Of a stretch of 64,000 nt of DNA, positions 8,190-17,139 are shown in pieces. Source of the DNA: Sphingobacterium sp. lm-10 (lineage in GTDB: Bacteria > Bacteroidota > Bacteroidia > Sphingobacteriales > Sphingobacteriaceae). Below the pieces are notes generated by a model. That model had not been told where the DNA came from and ran no database searches. It saw nothing but the letters and a program-made list of their open reading frames with translations. The DNA lies in the NCBI RefSeq assembly GCF_023554555.1, contig NZ_JAMJWC010000002.1, positions 806,001 to 870,000 of the forward strand, given 5' to 3'. Within the stretch, counting starts at the first letter, position 1. Each line of letters starts with the position of its first letter. Position numbers and translations under genes: made by a program.

Positions 8190-8247
8190 CGGCTACAAAG
8201 CCGAAAATCTATTGTTTCAAAAGATGATATTATATTTTTTTTGAAAC
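8190..8247 (+). terminator. two hairpins after the Cys/His-rich gene
   Basis: The first stem is CGGCT/AGCCG (8190-8203, 4-base loop). The second is GTTTCAAAA (8214-8222) paired with its exact complement at 8239-8247, with a T-rich run within the loop and right arm. Together they could end or weaken transcription between the first and second cassette genes. Confidence 0.45.
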
Positions 8248-8323
8248 GAATTCATCGCCCTTCAATTTTATTTTCTAATCGAATCAAGCCTGTTTATGGT
8301 CTGATTCTCAAATTATTTATGTC

Positions 8324-9190
8324 ATGAAATTAATCACGTATGTCGTGTTGGCAATCGCTGTGTTTTTATCCGTTCAAAATAGCTTCGCGCAAATCAAAAA
8401 CCTAAAAACGGAAATTGTAAAAGTTAATGGTAATTGTGAAATGTGCAAAGAAACCATTGAAAAAGCAGGAAATATAAAAAACGTATCCAACGTGGTTTGG
8501 AACGGGCAAGAAAATAAGGCTACACTAAGTTATGATACCGAAAAGACAAGCTCCGATGATATCTTAAAGCAAATTGCGCTTGCTGGGTATGATAATGCCA
8601 AATTTAGAGCACCTGATGAGGTGTATGCTAGCCTCCATGAATGCTGCCAATACGATCGCGAAATCAAGTCTGATAATCAAAGTAACTCGGGCGATATGTC
8701 AAACCATTCTTCGGGCGAAGACCACCAACACGTCGCGGAATCGAATGCTACACATCAAGGCAATCAGTTGGATGTGTTATTTGCAAGCTACTTTTCTTTG
8801 AAAGATGCGTTAGTAAAAGAGAACCAAGCTGCCGCAGCAAAAAGTGCTGTTAAGTTGGCAGAAAGTATTAAGGCTGTGGAGATGAATACCCTGACCTCCA
8901 ATGAGCATGAAATATGGATGAAGGTGGTGAAATTACTTACTGCCGACGTCGAAAAGATGGTCATTGCCAAACAGATTGCTGATCAGCGCAAGCAGTTTAT
9001 CGTGTTGTCTGAGCATATGTTCGCGTTAGCTAAAGGATCAGAACTTGGAGAAGCCATTTATTATCAACAATGTCCTATGGCCAATGACGGTAAAGGTGCC
9101 ACTTGGTTGAGCAAAGAGAGTGAAATCAAAAATCCATACTACGGTTCTAAAATGCTAAGCTGTGGTAGCACCATAGAGACTATCAAATGA
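8324..9190 (+). CDS. exported HMA + DUF3347 protein, copper handling
   Basis: An export signal (residues 5-22, ending SFAQ) is followed by a heavy-metal-associated domain (about 28-97) with the metal-binding pair C38-x2-C41 in GNCEMC. A His/Ser-rich linker (115-147) leads to a DUF3347 helical domain (about 148-240). The C-terminus holds a second likely metal motif, YYQQCPMAN at 246-254 and NPYYGSKMLSCG at 270-281, like those in CusB-type proteins. The layout suggests a periplasmic Cu carrier that passes metal to the oxidase encoded 60 bases downstream. The partner and the metal are inferred from domain families and position. Confidence 0.88.
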   Translation: MKLITYVVLAIAVFLSVQNSFAQIKNLKTEIVKVNGNCEMCKETIEKAGNIKNVSNVVWNGQENKATLSYDTEKTSSDDILKQIALAGYDNAKFRAPDEVYASLHECCQYDREIKSDNQSNSGDMSNHSSGEDHQHVAESNATHQGNQLDVLFASYFSLKDALVKENQAAAAKSAVKLAESIKAVEMNTLTSNEHEIWMKVVKLLTADVEKMVIAKQIADQRKQFIVLSEHMFALAKGSELGEAIYYQQCPMANDGKGATWLSKESEIKNPYYGSKMLSCGSTIETIK

Positions 9191-9250
9191 TGTATTTCTG
9201 CATATTTAAGCTAGTTATTGGTTAGATGTGGACATAAGAATCTCAAGATA

Positions 9251-11521
9251 ATGATGAAAAATAAGATCTACCGGCTATGTTATGTCGTGCTTTTAGCAAC
9301 GCTATTGGTCCACCCGGTATCTGCGCAAAAGATCGTTCACTATGATTTGTACGTGAAGGATACTTTGGTCAATTACGCTGGAAAATCAAAGCGAGCAATC
9401 GCTGTGAACGGACAAATTCCGATGCCTACACTGACATTTATCGAAGGGGATACAGCCGAGATAGTCGTACATAATCTGCTAAAAGAAAATACCTCGCTGC
9501 ATTGGCACGGCGTATTTCTGCCAAATAAGGAAGATGGTGTTCCTCATCTGACTCAACAGCCGATAAAACCTGGAACAAATTTTACGTATCGATTTCCGGT
9601 TGTTCAAAACGGAACACACTGGTATCATTCACATTCGGGTTTGCAAGAGCAGATAGGTATGTACGGTAATTTGGTGTTTGAAAAGCGGAAGGATGATAAA
9701 ACGTTTCGCAGGGGAATCGACGATCTGCCGACGGTTCCTATCGTGTTGAGCGAGTGGACAAATCTCAATCCTAATAATGTAAATAGGATGTTGCACAATG
9801 CAAACGATTGGGCGGCGATTAAAAAAGGAGCTACGCAATCTTATGGTGAAGCGATCAAAGAGCGAAAGTTCGGTGTGAAGTTGACGAACGAATGGAAGCG
9901 TATGCTTGCTATGGATGTGAGCGATGTGTATTATGATAAGGTTTTAATGAACGGTGCACCTTCTACAGATTTTGATTCTGTCGGTGGAAAGCCTTTAAAA
10001 GCTGGGGATAAGGTTCGTTTGAGAATCTCCAATGGAGGCGCTTCTTCTTATTTTTGGTTACGATATGCTGGAGGTAAAATGACCGTGGTAGCTAGTGATG
10101 GGAATGATGTCATTCCCATCGACGTAGATCGATTGATTATCGCGGTTTCAGAAACGTATGATGTGGTCGTCACGATTCCGCAAGATAGTCTATCTTACGA
10201 ATTTTTGGCAACCACAGAAGATAGAACGCAATCGGCAAGCTATTTCATCGGAAATGGTATAAAGCAGTTGATATCTCGGTTGCCGAGGCTTCACTATTTT
10301 GAAGGCATGAAAATGATGAATGGTATGATGAAGATGGATGGAAATCTAGACGATATGGGAATGAAAATGAGTCTCAATCAGATGGATATGAATGTGGTTA
10401 TGTATCCTGAAATATCCGGTAAATCGGCGGGGAATCTTAGTCATCACAATCATAGTCAAACAGAAAAGCATCCCAACGTGAATCAGTATGATGCGAATGC
10501 TCTAGGTGATATTGTCACATTGAATTATGCGATGCTCGAATCTACTCGCGATACAGAACTTCCCAGCGATGCGCCTGTCAAGGAACTTAAATTTACGCTT
10601 ACCGGAAATATGAACCGATATGTTTGGAGCATGGATAATAAAGTGCTTTCCGAAGCCGATAAAATTCCTGTAAGGAAAGGTGAGGTGTTGCGTATCGCAA
10701 TTTATAACAATTCGATGATGCGGCACCCCATGCATTTGCACGGATTTGATTTCAGAATCGTAAATGGTAAAGGGAAGAGTGCACCACTTAAAAATGTAAT
10801 CGATGTAATGCCGATGGAAACGGATACGATTGAATTTTTAGCAAATGAGGAAGGCGATTGGTTTTTCCATTGTCACATTCTGTACCATATGATGGCGGGC
10901 ATGAATCGTGTTTTCGCGGTGGGCGATTATCAAAACCCCCACCTTGCTGATAGAAATAAAGCGTATAAAGCCTTGCAAAATGAAAGCAACATGTCGCATT
11001 TCATGGTAGAAAACGACTTTGCAACCAATGGGAATGACGGGTCTGCCATGTTGCAAAACACCCGTTGGAGCCTGGGCACGGAATGGCGCTTAGGTTATAA
11101 CGACATGCATGGCTATGAGGTAGAAACTCATTTTGGTCGATACTTTGGAAAGATGCAATGGTTTATGCCTTTTATTGGTTTTGATTGGCGTTATCGAAAA
11201 ATGGGAATGGATGAGCATGAAAATAATTTGTTCGGTCAGGCCAATAACAAGGATAACAGAAGCGCGGTAAGTTTAGGTTTGATGTACACTTTGCCTATGT
11301 TAATCAATTTTCAGGCGGAAATTTATCACGACGGAATCGTTCGTTTTGGTTTAATGCGTGAAGATATACCCATTTCAAAACGATTGCGAGCGGGGTTTAT
11401 GATTAATACCGATTTCGAATACATGGGTGATTTGCGCTACATTATCACAAAGAATATAGGGGTGCGCACGCATTACGATAGCGATATGGGATTTGGTATC
11501 GGGCTTGCACTTAACTACTAG
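9251..11521 (+). CDS. CopA-type multicopper oxidase with C-terminal barrel-like domain
   Basis: After a signal peptide ending VSAQ, three cupredoxin domains carry all four copper motifs: HWHG at 84-87, HWYHSH at 123-128, HPMHLHG at 492-498, and HCHILYHMMAGM at 540-551. A Met-rich loop (M-M-N-G-M-M-K-M and later repeats, about 345-385) resembles CueO/PcoA copper-binding segments. Residues from about 600 to the end are unusual: alternating aromatic/glycine strands ending in LALNY resemble a CopB/PcoB outer-membrane domain. The start is set at ATG 9251, because the longer frame would begin with TTG at 9218. The likely reaction is oxidation of Cu(I) to the less toxic Cu(II). Confidence 0.9.
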   Translation: MMKNKIYRLCYVVLLATLLVHPVSAQKIVHYDLYVKDTLVNYAGKSKRAIAVNGQIPMPTLTFIEGDTAEIVVHNLLKENTSLHWHGVFLPNKEDGVPHLTQQPIKPGTNFTYRFPVVQNGTHWYHSHSGLQEQIGMYGNLVFEKRKDDKTFRRGIDDLPTVPIVLSEWTNLNPNNVNRMLHNANDWAAIKKGATQSYGEAIKERKFGVKLTNEWKRMLAMDVSDVYYDKVLMNGAPSTDFDSVGGKPLKAGDKVRLRISNGGASSYFWLRYAGGKMTVVASDGNDVIPIDVDRLIIAVSETYDVVVTIPQDSLSYEFLATTEDRTQSASYFIGNGIKQLISRLPRLHYFEGMKMMNGMMKMDGNLDDMGMKMSLNQMDMNVVMYPEISGKSAGNLSHHNHSQTEKHPNVNQYDANALGDIVTLNYAMLESTRDTELPSDAPVKELKFTLTGNMNRYVWSMDNKVLSEADKIPVRKGEVLRIAIYNNSMMRHPMHLHGFDFRIVNGKGKSAPLKNVIDVMPMETDTIEFLANEEGDWFFHCHILYHMMAGMNRVFAVGDYQNPHLADRNKAYKALQNESNMSHFMVENDFATNGNDGSAMLQNTRWSLGTEWRLGYNDMHGYEVETHFGRYFGKMQWFMPFIGFDWRYRKMGMDEHENNLFGQANNKDNRSAVSLGLMYTLPMLINFQAEIYHDGIVRFGLMREDIPISKRLRAGFMINTDFEYMGDLRYIITKNIGVRTHYDSDMGFGIGLALNY

Positions 11522-11549
11522 GTTCAACGATAGCCTCAATAGAAAGAGT

Positions 11550-11589
11550 AAAAGCCGTATAACACATCAACTGATGTTATACGGCTTTT
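11550..11589. terminator. bidirectional terminator between copper oxidase and iscA-like gene
   Basis: A strong stem (AAAAGCCGTATAACA with its exact 15-base complement ending at 11589) lies between two convergent genes. A-run and T-run flanks serve both strands. Confidence 0.85.
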
Positions 11590-11618
11590 AAAAAGCTGTT
11601 AAAATGGTCTAATTTTGC

Positions 11619-11972
11619 TTACGCAGAGAACGAACTGCCACAGCCGCATGTGCTAGAAGCATTGGGGTTATTGAAGGTGAATCCTCTGGCATCCAATCCG
11701 TTCTTGAAATCCACTTCCATGCCTGCAAGGTATAAACCATGTCCTTTGTTCATGAATACACGGATGCCTTCAATAGTATATTCGCTATCTCCATCCTTCT
11801 TTTGATCGAAGCCTAGGATATAGCTCATGCCCGAACAGCCTCCGCCTTCAACTCCTACGCGTAATCCGAAGTCAGGACTAATCTCTTGCTGATCTATCAG
11901 TTTTCGTAATTCTTTTACAGCTCCATCCGTCAATGTAAGAGGTGCTGGAGCTACTATACTTTCTGTACTCAT
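11619..11972 (-). CDS. Fe-S cluster carrier, HesB/IscA/ErpA family
   Basis: The 117-residue A-type carrier has the three conserved cysteines: C46 in GGGCSGMSY and C109/C111 in the tail CGCGSSF. These hold a [2Fe-2S] or [4Fe-4S] cluster for delivery to apo-proteins in the cytoplasm. Likely clients in this window include NuoB, Nth and QueH. Which member (IscA, SufA or ErpA) it is cannot be told without the rest of the isc/suf genes, which are not here. It is monocistronic, with its own -7 box upstream and a shared terminator downstream. Confidence 0.93.
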   Translation of the reverse strand: MSTESIVAPAPLTLTDGAVKELRKLIDQQEISPDFGLRVGVEGGGCSGMSYILGFDQKKDGDSEYTIEGIRVFMNKGHGLYLAGMEVDFKNGLDARGFTFNNPNASSTCGCGSSFSA

Positions 11973-12002
11973 AATCCTTACCGTTTAATCTTTAATCCTT
12001 AA

Positions 12003-12010
12003 CAAAAATA
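12003..12010 (-). promoter_or_regulatory. -7 box for the iscA-like gene (TATTTTTG)
   Basis: The minus strand has a full TAnnTTTG match 30 bases upstream of the start codon. A TTTG lies 14 bases further upstream, which is short for a -33 box. Confidence 0.5.
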
Positions 12011-12143
12011 CATATTTTTTAGTACAAACTTTTGAGCTGTATGTTTTTGACACTATCGCTACATTTCCAGTATTCGAAATGAACGCCTGCAGCAGATAGA
12101 CTAAAATAGCCTCAGATTTTAGATAAGTTATTTAAATAAGAAG

Positions 12144-12151
12144 TATATTTG
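12144..12151 (+). promoter_or_regulatory. -7 box for glyA (TATATTTG)
   Basis: A full TAnnTTTG match lies 44 bases upstream of the glyA ATG in the intergenic region it shares with the divergent iscA-like gene. No clear -33 TTG was found. Confidence 0.5.
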
Positions 12152-12195
12152 CTACTCATTATTAGGGTTTAAAATCTACTAAATTTACATACAAT

Positions 12196-13467
12196 ATGGA
12201 AAGAGATCAGGCTATATTTAATCTGATAGCTGAGGAGCTAAAACGTCAAGAAGAAGGCATTGAATTGATTGCCTCAGAAAACTTTGTAAGCAAGCAAGTG
12301 ATGGAAGCTGCTGGTTCTGTTTTAACGAACAAGTATGCGGAAGGCTTGCCGGGAAAACGCTATTATGGTGGTTGTGAGGTGGTTGACAAGATTGAAGATA
12401 TCGCTATTGATCGTGCTAAACAACTTTTCGGTGCACAATGGGTGAATGTACAACCTCACTCTGGAGCGCAAGCGAATGCTGCCGTGTTTTTAGCAATTTT
12501 AAAGCCAGGGGATAAAATCTTAGGCTTTGATCTTTCGCATGGTGGTCACCTAACACATGGTTCTCCAGTTAACTTTTCCGGTAAATTGTATGAACCGCAT
12601 TTTTATGGTGTTGTCAAAGAAACTGGTTTGATCGATTACGATCAATTGGAGGAAACGGCACGTCGTGAGAAGCCAAAAGTAATTATTTGTGGTGCTTCTT
12701 CGTATTCACGCGATTGGGATTATCCACGTATCCGCAAAGTAGCGGATGAGGTAGGTGCTCTGGTAGTCGCTGATATTTCGCATCCGGCAGGATTAATTGC
12801 ACGTGGCTTGTTGTCAGATCCTCTTCCACATTGTCATATTGTAACCACTACTACGCACAAAACGTTGCGCGGACCACGTGGAGGTATGATTATGGTAGGG
12901 CAGGATTTTGAGAATCCTTGGGGTATCAAGGGCCCGAAAGGGGATGTGCGTACGATCACCCAGTTGTTAGATCTAGCGGTATTTCCAGGTACGCAAGGTG
13001 GTCCATTAGAGCACACTATTGCTGCGAAAGCGATTGCTTATGGTGAAGCATTGACAGATTCGTACATGGATTATATTGTACAAGTCAAGAAAAATGCAGC
13101 AGCATTAGCGCAGTTTTTTGTGGAGAAAGATTATCACATTATTTCTGGTGGTACGGATAATCACCTGATGCTGGTGGACCTACGCAACAAAGACATTTCA
13201 GGTAAAGAAGCGGAAGCTGTATTAGGAAAAGCGGGTATTACCACAAATAAAAATATGGTTCCTTTTGATACCCGTTCTCCATTTGTCACTTCTGGAGTGC
13301 GTTTTGGTACTGCTGCAATCACTACACGTGGTATTAAAGAGACCGAAATTATCCAAATTGGTGAATTGATCGACGAGGCATTGATCAATGCTGGTAATGA
13401 CACTCAATTGGCTACTATACATGGTAAAGTGGTAGAGCTAATGGGTAAATTTCCGCTTTACAAATAG
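12196..13467 (+). CDS. glyA: serine hydroxymethyltransferase
   Basis: This PLP enzyme of 423 residues converts serine and tetrahydrofolate to glycine and methylene-THF, the main one-carbon source. The PLP lysine is K222 in [14 protein letters not shown]. The N-terminal IELIASENF and the later [15 protein letters not shown] block are textbook SHMT. Length is normal. The gene stands alone, with its own -7 box at 12144 and a terminator at 13488, so it is probably monocistronic. The one-carbon units it makes feed purine synthesis (purE and purK are about 1 kb away on the other strand). Confidence 0.98.
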   Translation: MERDQAIFNLIAEELKRQEEGIELIASENFVSKQVMEAAGSVLTNKYAEGLPGKRYYGGCEVVDKIEDIAIDRAKQLFGAQWVNVQPHSGAQANAAVFLAILKPGDKILGFDLSHGGHLTHGSPVNFSGKLYEPHFYGVVKETGLIDYDQLEETARREKPKVIICGASSYSRDWDYPRIRKVADEVGALVVADISHPAGLIARGLLSDPLPHCHIVTTTTHKTLRGPRGGMIMVGQDFENPWGIKGPKGDVRTITQLLDLAVFPGTQGGPLEHTIAAKAIAYGEALTDSYMDYIVQVKKNAAALAQFFVEKDYHIISGGTDNHLMLVDLRNKDISGKEAEAVLGKAGITTNKNMVPFDTRSPFVTSGVRFGTAAITTRGIKETEIIQIGELIDEALINAGNDTQLATIHGKVVELMGKFPLYK

Positions 13468-13487
13468 TATTAAAAAATAACATTAAT

Positions 13488-13524
13488 AAATAGCTTCACT
13501 TTGAGAAAAGTGGAGCTATTTTTG
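13488..13524 (+). terminator. terminator after glyA
   Basis: A 15-base stem (13488-13502 with 13507-13521, one G-U pair, GAGA loop) is followed by a short T run. Confidence 0.8.
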
Positions 13525-13678
13525 TAGCAATACAGTGTGAATAAACGTTAAAAAGATGAGCAAAGTATTTGAATAGTCAGATATTTTGATTCAATTTGGA
13601 AAGCACTAAAACAAAGTTCGCCTATCGAAACAACCCTACGCAAAAAAGGACATAACTCTTAATTATTAGGAGACCATT

Positions 13679-14269
13679 ATGAAAATATTAAAAAAATTGG
13701 GTGATCAAGAGTTGATCCAAGCGTACGTTTCAGGTGATGAAAGAGCCCTTCAGGTTCTTCTAGAACGACATAAATCGAAGATTTTCACGTCGATCTACCT
13801 TCAGGTCAAGGACGACTTCCTGGCCGAAGATATATTCCAAGAGACTTTTATAAAAGTAATCAATACCTTGCAGGCAGGTCGCTATAATGATGAAGGTAAG
13901 TTTTTGCCTTGGGTTATGCGCATTGCACACAACATGGTTATCGATCATTTCCGTAAAGAGAAAAGGGCACCATCCGTGGTTAGCAATGATGGGTTTGATA
14001 TTTTTGAAGTGTTACAGTTTTCGGACGACAATGCCGAATCTAAGCTGGTAAAAGATCAGCGAGATGTAGACCTTAAAAAGCTTATCCAGCTCCTTCCAGA
14101 CGATCAGAAAGAAGTGCTGATTATGAGACATTTTTGCGACATGAGCTTTAAAGATATCGCTGATGTGACAGAAGTCAGTATCAATACGGCCTTGGGACGT
14201 ATGCGATATGCTTTGAGTAATTTGCGTAAGATGATAGAAGATCACCAGATGATACTTCAAACGGGATAG
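13679..14269 (+). CDS. ECF-type RNA polymerase sigma factor
   Basis: The 196-residue protein has sigma region 2 (about 20-90, with DFLAEDIFQETFIKVI and FLPWVMRIAHNMVIDHFR) and region 4 (about 125-185, with DQKEVLIMRHFCDMSFKDIAD and a helix-turn-helix NTALGRMRYALSNLR). It lacks regions 1 and 3, as ECF factors do. A Shine-Dalgarno-like AGGAG lies 6-10 bases upstream of the ATG. No anti-sigma factor gene follows: the next gene is convergent and the stop codon is inside a terminator hairpin. How it is controlled is therefore not visible, and the sigma type and regulon cannot be read from sequence. Confidence 0.92.
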   Translation: MKILKKLGDQELIQAYVSGDERALQVLLERHKSKIFTSIYLQVKDDFLAEDIFQETFIKVINTLQAGRYNDEGKFLPWVMRIAHNMVIDHFRKEKRAPSVVSNDGFDIFEVLQFSDDNAESKLVKDQRDVDLKKLIQLLPDDQKEVLIMRHFCDMSFKDIADVTEVSINTALGRMRYALSNLRKMIEDHQMILQTG

Positions 14270-14305
14270 TACAGCTGCATTAGGCTTTACTATCCCGTTT
14301 ATTTT
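14261..14305 (+). terminator. terminator overlapping the sigma factor stop codon
   Basis: A perfect 11-base stem (ACGGGATAGTA at 14261-14271, complement at 14288-14298) includes the last codons and the TAG of the sigma gene. A T-rich stretch follows. Confidence 0.75.
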
Positions 14306-14320
14306 CTTGTAGAGATTGTT

Positions 14321-14827
14321 TTAAAAACGGATATTCTCTACTTCTGTGGCTGTTTGCTCTACTTTCTCTTTCAGATCCATTTTAAAAGCGATCAATCTTT
14401 CGGTAACTTCTGGATTTGCAATAGCCACCATTTGGGCTGCCAGAATTCCCGCATTCTTTGCTGCATTCAATGCAACAGTAGCGACAGGTATGCCATTGGG
14501 CATCTGCAAAATTGATAAGATCGAATCCCAGCCATCAATGGAGTTGGATGATTTGACTGGCACGCCAATTACCGGCAAGTGCGTGATAGAAGCTACCATG
14601 CCTGGCAGATGTGCTGCGCCACCCGCGCCCGCGATGATTACCTTAAGACCGCGTTCTGCGGCAGCATTTGCGTAGTCAAACATACGCTGAGGCGTACGGT
14701 GTGCAGAGACGACCGATACTTCGAAAGGTACGTTTAAATGCTTCAGTACGTCGATAGCATCTTGCATCACAGGAAGGTCGGATTTGCTACCCATGATAAT
14801 GCCGATTAACGGATTGTTCGTTGTCAT
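14321..14827 (-). CDS. purE: N5-carboxyaminoimidazole ribonucleotide mutase
   Basis: PurE of the bacterial class I converts N5-CAIR to CAIR in purine synthesis. The signature GIIMGSKSDLPVM is at the N-terminus, SAHRTPQRMFDYA supplies the active-site histidine, and GAGGAAHLPGMVAS follows. Its 168 residues match the family. The start codon overlaps the purK stop (TAATG), so the two are translationally coupled. It is the last gene of the nuoA-nuoB-purK-purE run. Confidence 0.97.
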   Translation of the reverse strand: MTTNNPLIGIIMGSKSDLPVMQDAIDVLKHLNVPFEVSVVSAHRTPQRMFDYANAAAERGLKVIIAGAGGAAHLPGMVASITHLPVIGVPVKSSNSIDGWDSILSILQMPNGIPVATVALNAAKNAGILAAQMVAIANPEVTERLIAFKMDLKEKVEQTATEVENIRF

Positions 14828-15969
14828 TATGCTTTAACTTTTAAAATAGATTGCACTTTGCGCGCATTAGTGATGGCCGTTTCGCGGTCTGCATGCACGA
14901 TACATACGTGTCCCATTTTGCGAAAAGGTTTTGTTATTTTTTTGCCGTACAGATGCAAATACACACCATCGATACTTAATACATCTTCTACTCCCTCGTA
15001 CTTTGCCAAGCCATCGTATCCATCTTCTCCCAGCACATTGACCATCACCGCATGATTGATCGTCGACGTATCGCCTAGTGGCAAGTTAAAAATCGCACGC
15101 AAGTGCTGGTTAAATTGTGAGGTCACATTTCCTTCAATAGTTTGGTGACCACTATTATGGGGTCTTGGAGCCAATTCGTTTACGAGGATTTCTCCAGTTT
15201 TAGTGAGAAACATCTCTACTGCCAAAACACCAACGATCTGCAGATCATGTGCAATTTTCTTGGCAATCTCTTCCGCTTCCGTCTGTATTTCGTTGGAATA
15301 CGTGGAAGGAGATATTAGGAATTCGACCAAATTGGCCTGTGGATTAAACTCCATCTCTACCATCGGAAAGGTAGATACATCTCCCTGATCGTTACGCGCA
15401 ACAATGATGGCTATTTCTTTCTCGAAGTCTACCATCTTTTCGATAATGGAAGGTTCGTTAAAAGCCGTTTCATAATCTGAAGCGCTGTTTATTTTCTTTA
15501 CACCTTTTCCATCATAGCCGTCTTTACGTAGTTTTTGTATGTACGGGAATGACCAATCTATTTGACGCAAGCCTTCGTTGGCAGATACAAATTGAAAGGG
15601 TGCTGTAGGAATATCATTCTGTTTGAAGAATTGTTTTTGTAGGCCTTTGTCCTGAATTAAGCGGATAACCCGTGATTGCGGGTAGACCACGACGCCTTCA
15701 TCTTCTAATTTTTCTAAGGCGTCTACATTCACTTTTTCGATTTCGATAGTGATCAAATCTAGACCTTTACCGAAGTTGTACACGGTGTCGAAGTCGGCAA
15801 GGGAGCCTACTTCAAAGTGGTTACAGAGTCGTTTGCAAGGGGCATTCTGGTCAGGATCCAACACGTGAATGTTCACGTTGTAATTAATCGCGTCTTGGAT
15901 AAGCATACGGCCTAATTGGCCACCGCCCAGAATACCCAAACGTAAGTCCCCATAAAAATCTTTTCCCAT
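14827..15969 (-). CDS. purK: 5-(carboxyamino)imidazole ribonucleotide synthase
   Basis: This 380-residue ATP-grasp enzyme carboxylates AIR with bicarbonate and ATP, giving the PurE substrate. Visible marks are the N-terminal GILGGGQLGRML (about 13-24), the ATP-grasp lysine block YIQKLRKDGYDGKGV, the NELAPRPHNSGH motif that binds metal-ATP, and the C-terminal HLYGKK...GHVC. Length is normal. The gene starts one base after the nuoB stop, an unusual neighbour, and overlaps purE by one base at its end. Confidence 0.97.
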   Translation of the reverse strand: MGKDFYGDLRLGILGGGQLGRMLIQDAINYNVNIHVLDPDQNAPCKRLCNHFEVGSLADFDTVYNFGKGLDLITIEIEKVNVDALEKLEDEGVVVYPQSRVIRLIQDKGLQKQFFKQNDIPTAPFQFVSANEGLRQIDWSFPYIQKLRKDGYDGKGVKKINSASDYETAFNEPSIIEKMVDFEKEIAIIVARNDQGDVSTFPMVEMEFNPQANLVEFLISPSTYSNEIQTEAEEIAKKIAHDLQIVGVLAVEMFLTKTGEILVNELAPRPHNSGHQTIEGNVTSQFNQHLRAIFNLPLGDTSTINHAVMVNVLGEDGYDGLAKYEGVEDVLSIDGVYLHLYGKKITKPFRKMGHVCIVHADRETAITNARKVQSILKVKA

Positions 15970-15970
15970 A

Positions 15971-16477
15971 TTATGTATTTAATACTGCTTGCGGGAAGAT
16001 ATTATCCCTGAGCAGATTTTCCTTTTCTATTATTTTCTGTAATTCTAAAAATGCACCAATCAATGCCTCTGGCCTCGGCGGACAGCCTTGTACATACACA
16101 TCTACTGGGATGATCTTGTCCACTCCCTTTACCACGTGATAACCATGCTGCCAGTAGGGACCACCACAATTAGAACATGACCCCATCGAGATAACGTACC
16201 TGGGTTCAGGCATTTGTTCGTACAATTTTTTGATTCGGTCAGCCATTTTAAATGTAACGGTACCGGCAATAATCATCACGTCAGATTGACGTGGTGAGGG
16301 CCGAGGGAATACGCCTAAGCGATCCAGATCATAATTGGCGGCCATGGCCCCCATCATTTCTATGGCACAGCAGGCGATCCCGAAGCTGAGTGGCCAAAGA
16401 GAAGATAGCCGAGCCCAATTTAATAGGTCGTCCATCTTGGCGATCATTACACCGCCCTGTTGTCCTGCTTGCTCCAT
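15971..16477 (-). CDS. nuoB: NADH-quinone oxidoreductase subunit B
   Basis: NuoB carries cluster N2, the last Fe-S centre before quinone in complex I. The four ligands are visible: the tandem cysteines in [14 protein letters not shown], the cysteine in [13 protein letters not shown], and the one in [13 protein letters not shown]. The 168-residue length is normal. It starts 8 bases after nuoA and is followed after one base by purK, not by nuoC. The rest of complex I (nuoC-N) is not in this window, so its genes must lie elsewhere. Confidence 0.97.
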   Translation of the reverse strand: MEQAGQQGGVMIAKMDDLLNWARLSSLWPLSFGIACCAIEMMGAMAANYDLDRLGVFPRPSPRQSDVMIIAGTVTFKMADRIKKLYEQMPEPRYVISMGSCSNCGGPYWQHGYHVVKGVDKIIPVDVYVQGCPPRPEALIGAFLELQKIIEKENLLRDNIFPQAVLNT

Positions 16478-16485
16478 ATGATGCG

Positions 16486-17079
16486 TTAATCTTTGGCTTT
16501 TCTAAATCTTGGTGTAAAACCAGGCTTAGTAGATGCCGTCTTTTCTGTTTCTGTAATCACGGTTGCTGTGCTCTCTAAGATATGTTGCTGATGGCTGCGT
16601 ACCACATACTTTTTCTGATTGATGGACTCATAAGCCGATGCCGGTATAGGGACATCAACATGAGGAACCTGTGTCTTAGGTCTTATCCAGTTGAGATCTC
16701 CATTTTTCCAAACGTAAATTAACCCAACGACTAAAATACCAATAAAGATCGCCATTTCAATCAAAGTAAACCATCCCCATCTTCCGTCCCAAGCGATGAA
16801 CTCTGCATTCCCGAAGACAGTAGCCCAAGGGAAAATAAAAATCAGTTCTACATCAAATAGCAGGAAAATAAGCGCAACTACATAGAATCGAGGATTGAAT
16901 TGAACCCAAGCCGTTCCTAAGGCCTCTTCACCACATTCGTACGTACTTAATTTTATAGGATTAGGTTTTTTTGGCGAAATCAGCTTCGCGGTAAAGATCG
17001 TACCACACACCAAAATAAGTCCTACTATCGCAAGAGATAGTATTTTCCCATATTCCGATAACTGTGCGGGGTCATCCAT
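16486..17079 (-). CDS. nuoA: NADH-quinone oxidoreductase subunit A with C-terminal extension
   Basis: NuoA is a small membrane subunit of complex I with three membrane helices, seen here at about 12-30, 70-90 and 100-120. Family marks are [32 protein letters not shown] and the FPWA segment. The protein has 197 residues, against roughly 120-150 in most bacteria. The extra part is a soluble, Lys/Thr-rich tail from about residue 130 ([15 protein letters not shown] to RKAKD). What the tail does is unknown. Translation is likely coupled to nuoB. Confidence 0.94.
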   Translation of the reverse strand: MDDPAQLSEYGKILSLAIVGLILVCGTIFTAKLISPKKPNPIKLSTYECGEEALGTAWVQFNPRFYVVALIFLLFDVELIFIFPWATVFGNAEFIAWDGRWGWFTLIEMAIFIGILVVGLIYVWKNGDLNWIRPKTQVPHVDVPIPASAYESINQKKYVVRSHQQHILESTATVITETEKTASTKPGFTPRFRKAKD

Positions 17080-17139
17080 AGCACAAAGTTAAGGAAAATG
17101 TACCTGTCCAAGAAATAAAAGAAATCTATCCGATCACCA

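Noticed and set aside
9218..9250. Upstream TTG start for the multicopper oxidase
   Set aside because: It adds MVRCGHKNLKI before a normal signal peptide; the ATG at 9251 (or 9254) gives a standard export signal.
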